Origin: Runella sp. MFBS21
GTDB lineage: Bacteria; Bacteroidota; Bacteroidia; Cytophagales; Spirosomataceae
Direction of reading: 5' to 3'
Assembly: GCF_029433105.1 (NCBI RefSeq)
Contig: NZ_JARNTW010000008.1
Location: 1-64,000, forward strand
DNA: 64,000 nt
Position 1 is the first letter of the stretch, and each line of letters begins with the position of its first letter. The translations under genes and the position numbers were made by a program. The notes beneath the pieces were generated by a model. It saw only the letters and a list, made by a program, of their open reading frames with translations. It did not search any database and had not been told where the DNA came from. Of the stretch, positions 38,082 to 47,133 are shown in pieces.

Positions 38082-38897
38082 ATGAGCACACTATCTCCAT
38101 GGGATTCGCATCTATCTTACATTGATGAGCCATTGGTTGTCATAAGGACTATCAGCCAAATTCAATCCAACCTACACCCTATAATGCATCAAGGGGCTAT
38201 TTGCATTCATAAACCTCTCTCCAAAACATATTTATTTAAGAATAAAACATATATAACAATTAGCGATATCTTTATAACAAGTCATAAAGACACCTCTTGG
38301 AATATAGAGGGAGAAGATACAAATCTAATAACAATATGTGTAAGTCTTGAATGGCTGAAGAGTAAATTATCGTCTTCACATTTTAACGAAATAGAAAGAA
38401 AACTAGAATTTGATTTAATAACCACTAAGTTTGACTTTTCCACAAAAGAAACTCAAACTCTTCAAAGTATTGCCTTACTTAAAAGTGAAATTAAAAATAG
38501 TTACTTTATTACGCCTATCATTTTACATTTTTTGAAAAATTTATGCATTGAATCAAAAAACCCTTCACAAGAATCCCCAAAAAGTGATCTACAATTAGTC
38601 GCCAATTTACATAAAAAATATATCACAAATTTTTGTCTAAAAATGCCTTCTATTGAGAGTCTAGCCAAAGAAGTAGGATTTAGCGCTTCTAAATTAAAGA
38701 AAATGTTCAGAGATATTTACGGAAAATCTATCTATCAATCCTACATGGAAAACCGTCTTGCCAATGCTCTCAAAATGCTGGAGGAAGGGTATAATGTAAA
38801 AAGTGTGGCTAGCCAAGTGGGTTATACTCAGCCCATTAAATTCATAAAGGCTTTTCAGCGTCAGTATGGAGTAACCCCTGGTAAAGTAAAAAAATAA
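38082..38897 (+). CDS. AraC-family transcriptional regulator
   Basis: The 271-residue protein has an unrecognised N-terminal effector-like domain (about 1-165) and a C-terminal AraC double helix-turn-helix (about 175-271: MPSIESLAKEVGFSASKLKKMFRDIYGKSIYQSYMENR then VASQVGYTQPIKFIKAFQRQYGVTPGKVKK). It presumably controls nearby surface or carbohydrate genes, but the target is not evident. The ATG at 38082 is preferred over a TTG 33 bases upstream. A stem-loop follows the gene. Confidence 0.85.
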   Translation: MSTLSPWDSHLSYIDEPLVVIRTISQIQSNLHPIMHQGAICIHKPLSKTYLFKNKTYITISDIFITSHKDTSWNIEGEDTNLITICVSLEWLKSKLSSSHFNEIERKLEFDLITTKFDFSTKETQTLQSIALLKSEIKNSYFITPIILHFLKNLCIESKNPSQESPKSDLQLVANLHKKYITNFCLKMPSIESLAKEVGFSASKLKKMFRDIYGKSIYQSYMENRLANALKMLEEGYNVKSVASQVGYTQPIKFIKAFQRQYGVTPGKVKK

Positions 38898-39050
38898 AAG
38901 CTGTACTTTTGTTTGTATAGGTTGAAGTTGCACACTATTGGCTGGAAAGTTTGTTGATGCAACTACTAGAACACTTGCTCAGTATAAGCCATGTACTCAA
39001 CTTGTTACTTTAAATCTCACTTTTTTACTCATCAACGACTTATTTCGTTC

Positions 39051-39086
39051 ATTATCTCAGGCAATCATACAATTGCCTGAGATAAT
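39051..39086 (+). terminator. Stem-loop downstream of the AraC gene
   Basis: A perfect 15-bp stem (ATTATCTCAGGCAAT at 39051-39065 and ATTGCCTGAGATAAT at 39072-39086) with a 6-base loop. No strong T tract follows. Confidence 0.55.
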
Positions 39087-39109
39087 GTTATGCCACTTCT
39101 TGTGAAGCA

Positions 39110-39340
39110 TAGCGGGAGGAACCCTAAAAAGATACCCATATCCTAAGGTTTTCGAAGGCTTACCGCCTGCGTGATGCGTTTCCACAGCTTAGCTGGATTG
39201 AAATTGTGTACCGAGCTGGCTACTATGACCAAATGCACATGATCCACGACTTCAAGGTCTTTGCGGGGGTAAATCCTTCCGTTATCGAGCAACAGCTTTT
39301 GTTCACTCCCTTACGGTTTCAGAAAGATATAGGCTGTTAA
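39110..39340 (+). pseudogene. C-terminal relic of a second AraC-type regulator
   Basis: The frame ending at TAA 39338-39340 reads LRFSKAYRLRDAFPQLSWIE, YRAGYYDQMHMIHDFKVFAG and VNPSVIEQQ, the second HTH of an AraC-family protein (AGYYDQMHMIHDFKxFAG is the classic signature). Just upstream another frame gives NPKK, the usual sequence before the helix, so a one-base shift separates the halves. No start codon or N-terminal domain is present. The relic sits after the intact AraC gene. Confidence 0.7.
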
Positions 39341-39401
39341 AATATCGATTCTATACTATGCAAGCGGCGTAGGTGTGACCTACATTTGCTACAAAAAGAT
39401 T

Positions 39402-39694
39402 ATGACAGCATTATCTTATTATGGCCGTTATCTATGGCTACTGTTTTCAAGCATTTCTTTTATTTGCAATAGTTCCTTCGCGCAGCCCTATGAAGGCCTA
39501 CTGGAATTGAAAAGGCAACGGGCTCGAGTTTATTTCAGTTCAGAGGCCGAGGCCAAAGCTGGAAGACCTATGCCAACCCGCGTGCGGTGTATGGTATTCC
39601 TCATTTTATCAATGCCCAAACGTTGGTTGTAGCATCAGAAAATAATGACTTTTGGAACAGCGGTAATCAAGCTGTGCTAGTTCGACTGATCTAG
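39402..39694 (+). pseudogene. Frameshifted relic of a secreted protein of unknown family
   Basis: ATG 39402 opens MTALSYYGRYLWLLFSS, a signal peptide ending SSFAQPYEG, and continues LLELKRQRARVYFSSEAEAK. The remainder is readable only in another frame: SWKTYANPRAVYGIPHFINAQ, then TLVVASENNDFW and NQAVLVRLI with a TAG at 39692-39694. Together they look like a shortened copy of a longer secreted protein; I do not recognise the family with certainty. Confidence 0.5.
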
Positions 39695-40094
39695 CACTAC
39701 ACAACCAACTCCAACAACACCTCCCTTCTCCCCCTCTTTCCGTCAGTTCCATATCTGCTGACTCGAAGGGTGGTTATGAGCCAAAATCAGCGTATTCCTC
39801 CATCATTTTTATGCATTGGGGTAAAAACAAGGCTCAGTTGTAAGCCAAACGAACTTTATCACTTGCTTCATAGGCAAACATTCACATCAAGTGGATATTC
39901 TTTTTCATTCAAGATGAGTACTTACTGACAAGAAACAGAAGCCATGACTTATCAAACCTATTTGTTAGCCCAACTCCCAGTAGTGTCTATTTCCTGAGAA
40001 GCTGAATTATAAAATCTAAAAAAACTTGAAGTTTTTTTAGGGATTTTAGGTTTATCTGGAACTTTAGTGAAAATTTAACAAAATAAAATCCTAA
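39695..40094. other. Intergenic region with no recognisable gene
   Basis: About 400 bases before the sigma-factor gene contain only short, stop-rich frames. The AT-rich stretch 40000-40090 just before the start likely holds the promoter of the sigma/anti-sigma operon, but no clear box was identified. Confidence 0.5.
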
Positions 40095-40652
40095 ATGCAG
40101 AAGGTAGAGTTGACAGACGACTCATTGGTAAGTTTGCTTAAAAACAATGACACTAAGGCGTTTGAGATAATCTATCGCCGATACTGGCATCAGTTATACG
40201 GGTTTGTGTATCAGCAAACTGGGTCAAAGGAGGAAGCAGAAGAAATACTACAAGAGCTAATGCTGAGTCTTTGGCAAAACAGGGCACAGTCGAGAATTCA
40301 GAATTTAAGTGCTTTTCTCTTTATTGCCGCCAGAAATCTGACCAACCGTTATTTTAGAAAAAAAATTAATCTGCGTAAATACAGAGAATACCAATTGTTG
40401 CATGAGGTTTTTGAAAATATTGATATAGATCACATTTTCAACGAGAATCAGTTATCGGAAGCAATTGAGAAAGTACTTAGTCAATTACCTGAAAAGACAG
40501 CCACTATCTTTAGGATGAATAAAATAAATGAATTGTCAGTAAAGGTCATTGCAGCGCAAATGGGACTAAGCGATAAAGCGGTAGAATATCATATTACGAA
40601 ATCGCTGAAAATGGTACGTCAGCGCCTGAATGAATTTGTTTGCGATAACTGA
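40095..40652 (+). CDS. ECF RNA polymerase sigma factor (FecI-like)
   Basis: The 185-residue protein has a sigma region 2 (about 10-85: SLLKNNDTKAFEIIYRRYWHQL, EEILQELMLSLWQN) and region 4 (about 125-180: LPEKTATIFRMNKINELSVK, AAQMGLSDKAVEYHITKSL), and lacks regions 1 and 3, as ECF sigma factors do. The FecI-type sigma is paired with the FecR-like anti-sigma factor encoded 21 bases downstream and probably drives expression of the SusC/SusD operon that follows. Confidence 0.93.
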   Translation: MQKVELTDDSLVSLLKNNDTKAFEIIYRRYWHQLYGFVYQQTGSKEEAEEILQELMLSLWQNRAQSRIQNLSAFLFIAARNLTNRYFRKKINLRKYREYQLLHEVFENIDIDHIFNENQLSEAIEKVLSQLPEKTATIFRMNKINELSVKVIAAQMGLSDKAVEYHITKSLKMVRQRLNEFVCDN

Positions 40653-40673
40653 AATTTTGAACTAATTGGAAAG

Positions 40674-41678
40674 ATGACCAGACAGGAGTTTGACATACTT
40701 GCGGAAAAATATATTGCTGGAGAGTGTACACCGGAAGAAGCTGCATTACTTGAAAGATGGGCTGCGCTGCATTATAAACGGCATAACGAGTCCCCGTTTT
40801 TTAAGGAAAGTCAAGAGGTGGCCAATAATGAAACTAGAATATGGGCTGGAATACAGGCAGAAATAGGAAGCGAAAAAGAAAAACCAGTTCGCCCCATATG
40901 GTTAGTTTGGTCCAGTATTGCGGCTTGTCTGTTGATGGTATTGGGAGGGGGATGGTATTTTTTCTATAAAGAGTCATTTAGAAAAATATCAGAATCTTCT
41001 CCTGTGGGGATTGAAAGCAAAAACACCACACTTTCACATCAGTTAATCATACTTCCAGATAGTAGCCTTGTTACGTTAGAAGCAGGCGCATCAATAGTTG
41101 CCAGTGAAAACTATGGAAAACAGACACGTGTTGTGTACTTAACAGGGGAGGCGTTTTTTGAGGTAAGACCAAACCCACAATTACCATTCCTCGTATATAC
41201 AGGAGAGTTAATTACAGAGGTGCTGGGAACAAGCTTTCGGATTAAACCGGAAGAAAAGCTAAAAACGATTGAAGTGTCTGTAACAACAGGAAAAGTATCC
41301 ATTTATACAGGTAATGACCGATTGGAAAAGAAACGAAATGGTGTCATTGCCACTGCTAATCAAAAAGTAGTCTTTGACACAGAATTACAAACGATACGGC
41401 AGGGATTGGTCGATATCCCTAAAATCATAGCACTCCCACCAACAAAATCCCCATTTTTATTTGATGATACGCCAGTAGAGGATATTCTAGCATTGATGCA
41501 AAAGGTATACGGAGTAGAAATTATGGTGGGCAATCCCACACTTAAAAAATGTGTCTTTACTGGAGATTTAAACGGGCTAGACTTGTATGAACAACTAGAC
41601 TATATGTGCGAAGTGTTGCGTGTGACTTACGAAATCAGAGGCACAAGTATTTTTATTTCTGGTAGTGGGTGTGGATAA
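40674..41678 (+). CDS. FecR-family anti-sigma factor
   Basis: The 334-residue protein has a cytoplasmic N-terminal helical part (1-75), one membrane helix (about 76-100), a FecR beta-domain (about 110-235: LPDSSLVTLEAGASIV, TRVVYLTGEAFFEV, VTTGKVSIYTG) and a DUF4974-like C-terminus (about 255-330: FLFDDTPVEDILALMQKVYGVEI). In the standard scheme a TonB-dependent transporter with a signalling domain contacts FecR in the periplasm, releasing the sigma factor. The SusC-type transporter downstream carries the matching N-terminal STN domain. Confidence 0.92.
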   Translation: MTRQEFDILAEKYIAGECTPEEAALLERWAALHYKRHNESPFFKESQEVANNETRIWAGIQAEIGSEKEKPVRPIWLVWSSIAACLLMVLGGGWYFFYKESFRKISESSPVGIESKNTTLSHQLIILPDSSLVTLEAGASIVASENYGKQTRVVYLTGEAFFEVRPNPQLPFLVYTGELITEVLGTSFRIKPEEKLKTIEVSVTTGKVSIYTGNDRLEKKRNGVIATANQKVVFDTELQTIRQGLVDIPKIIALPPTKSPFLFDDTPVEDILALMQKVYGVEIMVGNPTLKKCVFTGDLNGLDLYEQLDYMCEVLRVTYEIRGTSIFISGSGCG

Positions 41679-41736
41679 TTTTTCTATGAATTTGACGATT
41701 AATCATATGCATTAATTTAATTGTAATGATATAAAA

Positions 41737-41764
41737 AGCCGGCAATGCGCCAACATTGCCGGCT
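41737..41764 (+). terminator. Hairpin between fecR-like and susC-like genes
   Basis: An 11-bp stem (AGCCGGCAATG with CATTGCCGGCT) lies 60 bases after the anti-sigma stop and about 108 bases before the transporter start. There is no long T tract, so it may be an attenuator or mRNA-stabilising structure rather than a full terminator. Confidence 0.5.
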
Positions 41765-41871
41765 AGTATTGTGCTACTCAAACATCTATTTGAGCTTCAT
41801 TTCTGGCTGGTATCCAGAAATGAATGGCACTTGTTTTCAGAGCTCTTTCACCCTTAAAACAATGCTAAATT

Positions 41872-44800
41872 ATGAACAAAAAATTACAGATTCCATTTTG
41901 GGTTTGGAAAATTATGAAACTATCTATCCCGCAGTTTATTTTACTTTTCGTTTGTTGCATGACTGCCTGTGCCATTCATAGCAACGGACAAAATATTCTG
42001 GACAAACCTATTTCTATTCAGGCAGAGAATACTCACTTTAAAGGAATACTTACCCGGATAGAAGAACAGGCACATGTCCGTTTTATGTATAGTTCTAACG
42101 CAATAGATGTACAACAGCGGATAAATGTACAGGTTAGAAACAAAAGGCTTGAGGAGGTTCTTAAAGAACTTCTCCCTCCCCTTTCGATAGAATACTCCAT
42201 ATCAGGAAAGAGAATTTTATTGAGAAAGGTAGCAACAAAACAGAAAATAGAAAGTGATTTAGTCGCTCCCATCACCCATCAACAACAAGATGCTGCCAAT
42301 ATTGAGCGAACCATCAAAGGAAGGGTAAAAGATGAAAAAGGAGTTGGCTTGCCCGGAGTAACGGTCTTAGTAAAAGGAACCCTACGAGGATCAATTACGG
42401 ATTCAAATGGAGGCTTTTCGATAGAAATTCCTGAACAAAATACCATATTGGTATTGTCTTTTGTAGGGTATTTAACTCAAGAGGTGGCGGTAGAAAACCA
42501 AACTGTTTTGGAAATATCGCTAAAGATAGACGAAAAAGCCTTGGAAGAAGTAGTAGTGGTAGGATACGGAACAACAAAGCGCAAGGATTTTACAGGATCT
42601 GTAGGGTCACTTAATCTAGAGAATTCTCCCATTGCTATGGCTCCCAATATTAATGTACTCGAAGCCCTGAAAGGAAGCATTGCGGGACTGAATATAGGAG
42701 CTGTTAATGCCGCTGGCGGAGAACCCGGGATGCTGATTCGTGGCCAGAATTCTATTAATGGCTCAAATACTCCACTGATTGTGTTGGATGGAGTCATTTA
42801 CATGGGCAGCCTGAGTAGTATCAATCCTAATGACATTGCCACAATAGATGTACTGAAAGATGCTACATCGGCGGCGGCTTATGGTTCTCGGTCGGCCAAT
42901 GGTGTCATTGCCATTACAACTAAACGCGGGCGCACCGGCAAACCCGTCATTAGTTTCAACACCTCTCTTGGTTTTCAGAAATGGCAAAATCGCCCCGAAA
43001 TGCTGCGTGGAGACGACTGGATAAAAATGGTAAATGACCGCAATAAATATGCGGCAGGCTCTACCAATTGGATGCGACCCGGCGAAGTAGCTAATCGAGA
43101 AGCAGGCCATGAAACGGTCTGGCTTGATGAAGTCAGTCGTACGGGTATCATGCAAAATTATCAAACGGCCATTTCCGGCGCCACCGAAACAATCAATTAT
43201 TATCTTTCCACTTCATTTGATGATAATAATAGTATTGTAGTAGGCGATAAATTCAATCGTATTGCCTTACTAGGCAAGCTCAAAGCCAATGTGACTAAAT
43301 GGCTGGAAGTGGGAGTAGACGCCGGTTTTGCCAAACGCGATTATTTTGGAGGTGCTGCCAGTTTGAGTGCTGCCCAAATGATGTCTCCCTATGGCGTCAT
43401 GTATAGAGACGACCAGGGAAATCTGGAGAAATATCCCTACACAGAATCAGCAATCAACCCTTTGTGGGGGGTAAATGACGGCACACGCAACCGAGAGGAG
43501 GTTCGTCATGACTATCGTCTGAATTCACATGCCTTAATCAAGATACCTGGGGTACAAGGCTTGACTTATCGAATAAACTACCTGCTCAACCAAGATAAAG
43601 TTTATTATGGAGACTTCTTTTACGAAAATTACTTTGTAGCAGAGGGCAGCGGCCTCACCCGATATGCGCCTACTACTATTCAGGGTTTTTTGGTCAATGC
43701 GAATGGAAGCATAGAGACGCGAACCACAAACAGTTATGTGTTGGACAACATTGTGAATTATGACAGGTTGTTTGGCAAGCATGCCTTCAACGCCACTTTA
43801 GTAGCAACAAGAGACCAACTCAAATACGAACAACAGACTTCGACAGGTAGTGATTTTGCTGCCAACGGAAATACAGCACTTGGTATTCGGGGATTACACA
43901 AAGCAACGGTACAACGGCTGGATATTAACGGATACGAACGGGCAAACGTAGGTTATATGGGTCGGATTAACTACGCCTTTGATCATAAATACTTTTTTAC
44001 GGGTTCTTATAGACGGGACGGGGCTTCGGTATTTGGGGTCGATAACAAATGGGCGCAGTTTTGGGCAGCAGGAGTAGCATGGCGCATCACCAAAGAGCCT
44101 TTTTTACAGTCCTTTCAAGGTTTAGATGATTTGAAAATTAAATTTTCTTGGGGTCAGAATGGTAATCAGGGAATAGGACCCTATACTACGCTATCGACGG
44201 TATCCAACGGCGCAAGTGGCGGAATACGCTATGAATTTTCTAATACCCCCGGAAGAATCTACTACGGGCTTTCCCAAAACTCCCTTGGAAATTCTTTTTT
44301 GGGTTGGGAAACTACTTCTTCTTGGAATGTAGGTTTTGAATCTGTTTGGTTAAAGAACCGGCTGTTTGTCGATGTAGATATGTATGTTGGAAAAACAACT
44401 GACCAGATTTTTACCCGTAACATTCCCGTCATGACAGGGTTTAGTACAATGATAGCGTCAATGGGACAGGTAAACAATAAAGGCATCGAAACTACCGTGA
44501 GGTATGTTGGTTTGCAAAAACGGGATTGGAACTGGAGTACGGGGGTAACTTTCTGGAAAAATATCAACAAACTGGTTTCTCTATACGGTGAAGATTTGGA
44601 CAATGATGGCCGAGAAGATGATGACATCGCCAACAACCTCTTTATTGGTAAATCGTTGGGAGCTATCTATGGCTATGAACAGATTGGAATAGTACAACCG
44701 GGCGATACCGAATATATACAATTGACCGGCGCCGCTCCGGGAGCACCTAAATACAGAGATTTGGACGGTAAACCGGGCATTACTGCCAACGACCGAAAAG

Positions 44801-45288
44801 TGTTGGGATTCGAAAAAGAAAATTTCCGGCTAAACCTAAGTAACACAATCAGTTACAAAAACCTTAACCTGTATGTGATGATAACAGGCACTTTCGGAGG
44901 AAATAATCTCTTTCTACGGTCTAATACCCAGGCCTATATGACCAGCGGAACCAACCGCCCCTATGATAACACCCATTATATTCCGTACTGGACTCCCGAA
45001 AATCAAAGCAACGAATATCCATCGGCTACCTTCGCTGGTGATGGTCGTTTCTTAGGACTGCAAAACCGAACATTTGTGCGAGTGCAAGACGTATCATTGT
45101 CCTATACGTTTGCCCAAGCATTTCTCAGCAAGGTAAAGTTGGGTTCATTGAAAGTCTTTACAACAGCCAAGAATCTGGCCACTTTTACTAAATGGGTGGG
45201 CGGAGACCCTGAAGTCGGCTCGAGAATGCGAGAAAACGGCCTGCCGGTAGCTTCGACTTATTCGTTAGGACTGAACTTAAATTTTTAG
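41872..45288 (+). CDS. SusC/RagA-type TonB-dependent outer-membrane transporter with STN domain
   Basis: The 1138-residue protein has a signal peptide, an STN (secretin/TonB short N-terminal) domain (about 55-125: FKGILTRIEEQAHVRFMYSS), a CarboxypepD_reg-like domain (about 140-230: IKGRVKDEKGVGLPGVTVLVKGT), a TonB box/plug region (EEVVVVGYGTTKRKDFTGSVGSL, then LIVLDGVIY and YGSRSANGVIAITTKRG) and a C-terminal barrel ending in LNLNF. It imports oligosaccharides with the downstream SusD-type lipoprotein. The STN domain signals to the adjacent FecR/sigma pair. Confidence 0.95.
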   Translation: MNKKLQIPFWVWKIMKLSIPQFILLFVCCMTACAIHSNGQNILDKPISIQAENTHFKGILTRIEEQAHVRFMYSSNAIDVQQRINVQVRNKRLEEVLKELLPPLSIEYSISGKRILLRKVATKQKIESDLVAPITHQQQDAANIERTIKGRVKDEKGVGLPGVTVLVKGTLRGSITDSNGGFSIEIPEQNTILVLSFVGYLTQEVAVENQTVLEISLKIDEKALEEVVVVGYGTTKRKDFTGSVGSLNLENSPIAMAPNINVLEALKGSIAGLNIGAVNAAGGEPGMLIRGQNSINGSNTPLIVLDGVIYMGSLSSINPNDIATIDVLKDATSAAAYGSRSANGVIAITTKRGRTGKPVISFNTSLGFQKWQNRPEMLRGDDWIKMVNDRNKYAAGSTNWMRPGEVANREAGHETVWLDEVSRTGIMQNYQTAISGATETINYYLSTSFDDNNSIVVGDKFNRIALLGKLKANVTKWLEVGVDAGFAKRDYFGGAASLSAAQMMSPYGVMYRDDQGNLEKYPYTESAINPLWGVNDGTRNREEVRHDYRLNSHALIKIPGVQGLTYRINYLLNQDKVYYGDFFYENYFVAEGSGLTRYAPTTIQGFLVNANGSIETRTTNSYVLDNIVNYDRLFGKHAFNATLVATRDQLKYEQQTSTGSDFAANGNTALGIRGLHKATVQRLDINGYERANVGYMGRINYAFDHKYFFTGSYRRDGASVFGVDNKWAQFWAAGVAWRITKEPFLQSFQGLDDLKIKFSWGQNGNQGIGPYTTLSTVSNGASGGIRYEFSNTPGRIYYGLSQNSLGNSFLGWETTSSWNVGFESVWLKNRLFVDVDMYVGKTTDQIFTRNIPVMTGFSTMIASMGQVNNKGIETTVRYVGLQKRDWNWSTGVTFWKNINKLVSLYGEDLDNDGREDDDIANNLFIGKSLGAIYGYEQIGIVQPGDTEYIQLTGAAPGAPKYRDLDGKPGITANDRKVLGFEKENFRLNLSNTISYKNLNLYVMITGTFGGNNLFLRSNTQAYMTSGTNRPYDNTHYIPYWTPENQSNEYPSATFAGDGRFLGLQNRTFVRVQDVSLSYTFAQAFLSKVKLGSLKVFTTAKNLATFTKWVGGDPEVGSRMRENGLPVASTYSLGLNLNF

Positions 45289-45308
45289 ACATCAAAGATT
45301 TTATAGCA

Positions 45309-47081
45309 ATGAAAAGATATTACAAATCACTGAGAATTACACTGTTCGGGATAACCCTCTTATTGGGAAGTTGCGAGTCTGATAAAAATCTGCTTACCGA
45401 AGTACCTCCTACTTTCTATACAATAGATAATGTATTTAGTACCGCCTCGCAGGTCGATCAGGTATTGGTAACCCTGTATTCTCAACTGCGTAGTATTTGG
45501 GGTAACAATGTGCTACGTGGAAACGGTACCGATATGATTGATGTTCCGAGCATCAGAAAGTCGAGCGCATTCAATGACTATGGTAATATCAGTCCTGACC
45601 GTAGCGAGTTCTATAGTATTTACAGCGGATGGTATCTGATGATTTCAAGGGCAAACCTTGCGATTCATGCGGCTAATCAACCCCAGATTCCGTGGCCTTC
45701 TGAAAGCGAAAAAGCCTATTCAATTGCTCAGGCTCGCTTTTTTCGGGCTTTTGCCTACCTGAATCTGGCAGAATTGTTCGGCGGGGTCCCAATTGTAAAG
45801 GAAATTGTCACAGAACCCAGGTATGATTTTCAACGAGCAAGTAGAGTCGACACCTATCAATTTGTCATTGATGAGTTACTGGCGATTGAAAATAACCTGC
45901 CAGAAACAACGGTTCAGGGAGGCCGTCTGGTTAGAGGAGCGGCTCAACATACATTGTCCAGAGCCTGTCTGGCTCAGGGAATACAACTGACGGCCGAAGG
46001 AAATACAGGAGCGGCACAAAAAGCTTTTAATCAATCCATTGCCTATGCCGACAAGGTAATCAATGGAGGTATTTTTGGGTTGATGAAGTCGCGTTTTGGA
46101 GCAAGAGCAAAAGAAACTTCAGTGACAATCAATGTTTACAAAAATGGGGTTACTACCAACGAAATTGTCAATAAAGTAAATTTCACCCCCAATGTATTTT
46201 GGGATTTATTTCAGGAGAGCAATGTCAATTATCAGGATGGCAACAAGGAATCTATCTGGACACTTCAAGTAGACTATGCAGCTTACCGGGCAGGCGACAA
46301 TAATTCGGTTTTGCCTTATGCCCGCAATTTTGGTCCAGTGTTTCGTGATTATGCCAAAGACCATTTCACAGGTACTGCTGAGGACTTAGGCGGTCGGGGC
46401 ATTGCGGGGGTCATTCCTACTTGGTATGCCCGCGACCTCATCTATGAGGGAAAATGGGCAAACGACATGCGCAACTCTGATATAGTGTTCCGACGAATTT
46501 TTATTGCCAATGTTCCTTCCTCTCCTTATTATGGTAAAGTGGTTCCGTGGGAAGTTATTTACAATGGAAGTACCAATGCCACAACCAATCAAATTAACCA
46601 GAGTCTGGTTTTTCCTATATCGTGCAAAATAGCCACCGACAAATTTACGGGTCTCGCCGATGGTGAAAATCGAAGCAATCTGTTTCGTGACGACTATTTT
46701 ATTAGACTCTCTGAAACTGTTCTCCAACGTGCCGAAGCGAAGCAACGGTTGGGCGATAAAAACGGCGCGGCAGCCGATATCAATCTATTACGTGAACGGG
46801 CACAATGTAGCTATCTGGTGACTGCCGCCGATGTGGACGACCAGTTCAATCTTATCTTAGACGAACGTGCCCGTGAATTGCTCTATGAAGAGTTTCGGTG
46901 GAATACATTGCTCCGTATGGGTGGTACGATTGCGGTAGATCGCATTCGCAAATATGCTTTCTGGCCCGAAGCTAAGGTTACCTTGACTTTTAATTATAAC
47001 CTCTGGCCTATTCCGAATACGGTCATTGACACAAATAAAGATGTAAAGATGGCCCAAAATGAAGGCTGGAAAGGGAGATGA
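45309..47081 (+). CDS. SusD/RagB-type outer-membrane lipoprotein
   Basis: The 590-residue protein has a lipobox (LLLGSCESDKNLL, C near residue 22), a helical N-terminal half with the SusD TPR-like pattern (IDNVFSTASQVDQVLVTLYSQL, IAQARFFRAFAYLNLAELFGGVPIV) and the C-terminal SusD domain (IRLSETVLQRAEAKQRLGDKNGAAADINLLRERA, FNLILDERARELLYEEFRW). It is the sugar-binding partner lid of the SusC transporter, 20 bases upstream. It precedes the GH78 gene. Confidence 0.95.
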   Translation: MKRYYKSLRITLFGITLLLGSCESDKNLLTEVPPTFYTIDNVFSTASQVDQVLVTLYSQLRSIWGNNVLRGNGTDMIDVPSIRKSSAFNDYGNISPDRSEFYSIYSGWYLMISRANLAIHAANQPQIPWPSESEKAYSIAQARFFRAFAYLNLAELFGGVPIVKEIVTEPRYDFQRASRVDTYQFVIDELLAIENNLPETTVQGGRLVRGAAQHTLSRACLAQGIQLTAEGNTGAAQKAFNQSIAYADKVINGGIFGLMKSRFGARAKETSVTINVYKNGVTTNEIVNKVNFTPNVFWDLFQESNVNYQDGNKESIWTLQVDYAAYRAGDNNSVLPYARNFGPVFRDYAKDHFTGTAEDLGGRGIAGVIPTWYARDLIYEGKWANDMRNSDIVFRRIFIANVPSSPYYGKVVPWEVIYNGSTNATTNQINQSLVFPISCKIATDKFTGLADGENRSNLFRDDYFIRLSETVLQRAEAKQRLGDKNGAAADINLLRERAQCSYLVTAADVDDQFNLILDERARELLYEEFRWNTLLRMGGTIAVDRIRKYAFWPEAKVTLTFNYNLWPIPNTVIDTNKDVKMAQNEGWKGR

Positions 47082-47133
47082 CCCCCTAAAAATCAACCAG
47101 CAGTCATATTCCTTACTTTGTAACGTTTTTTTT

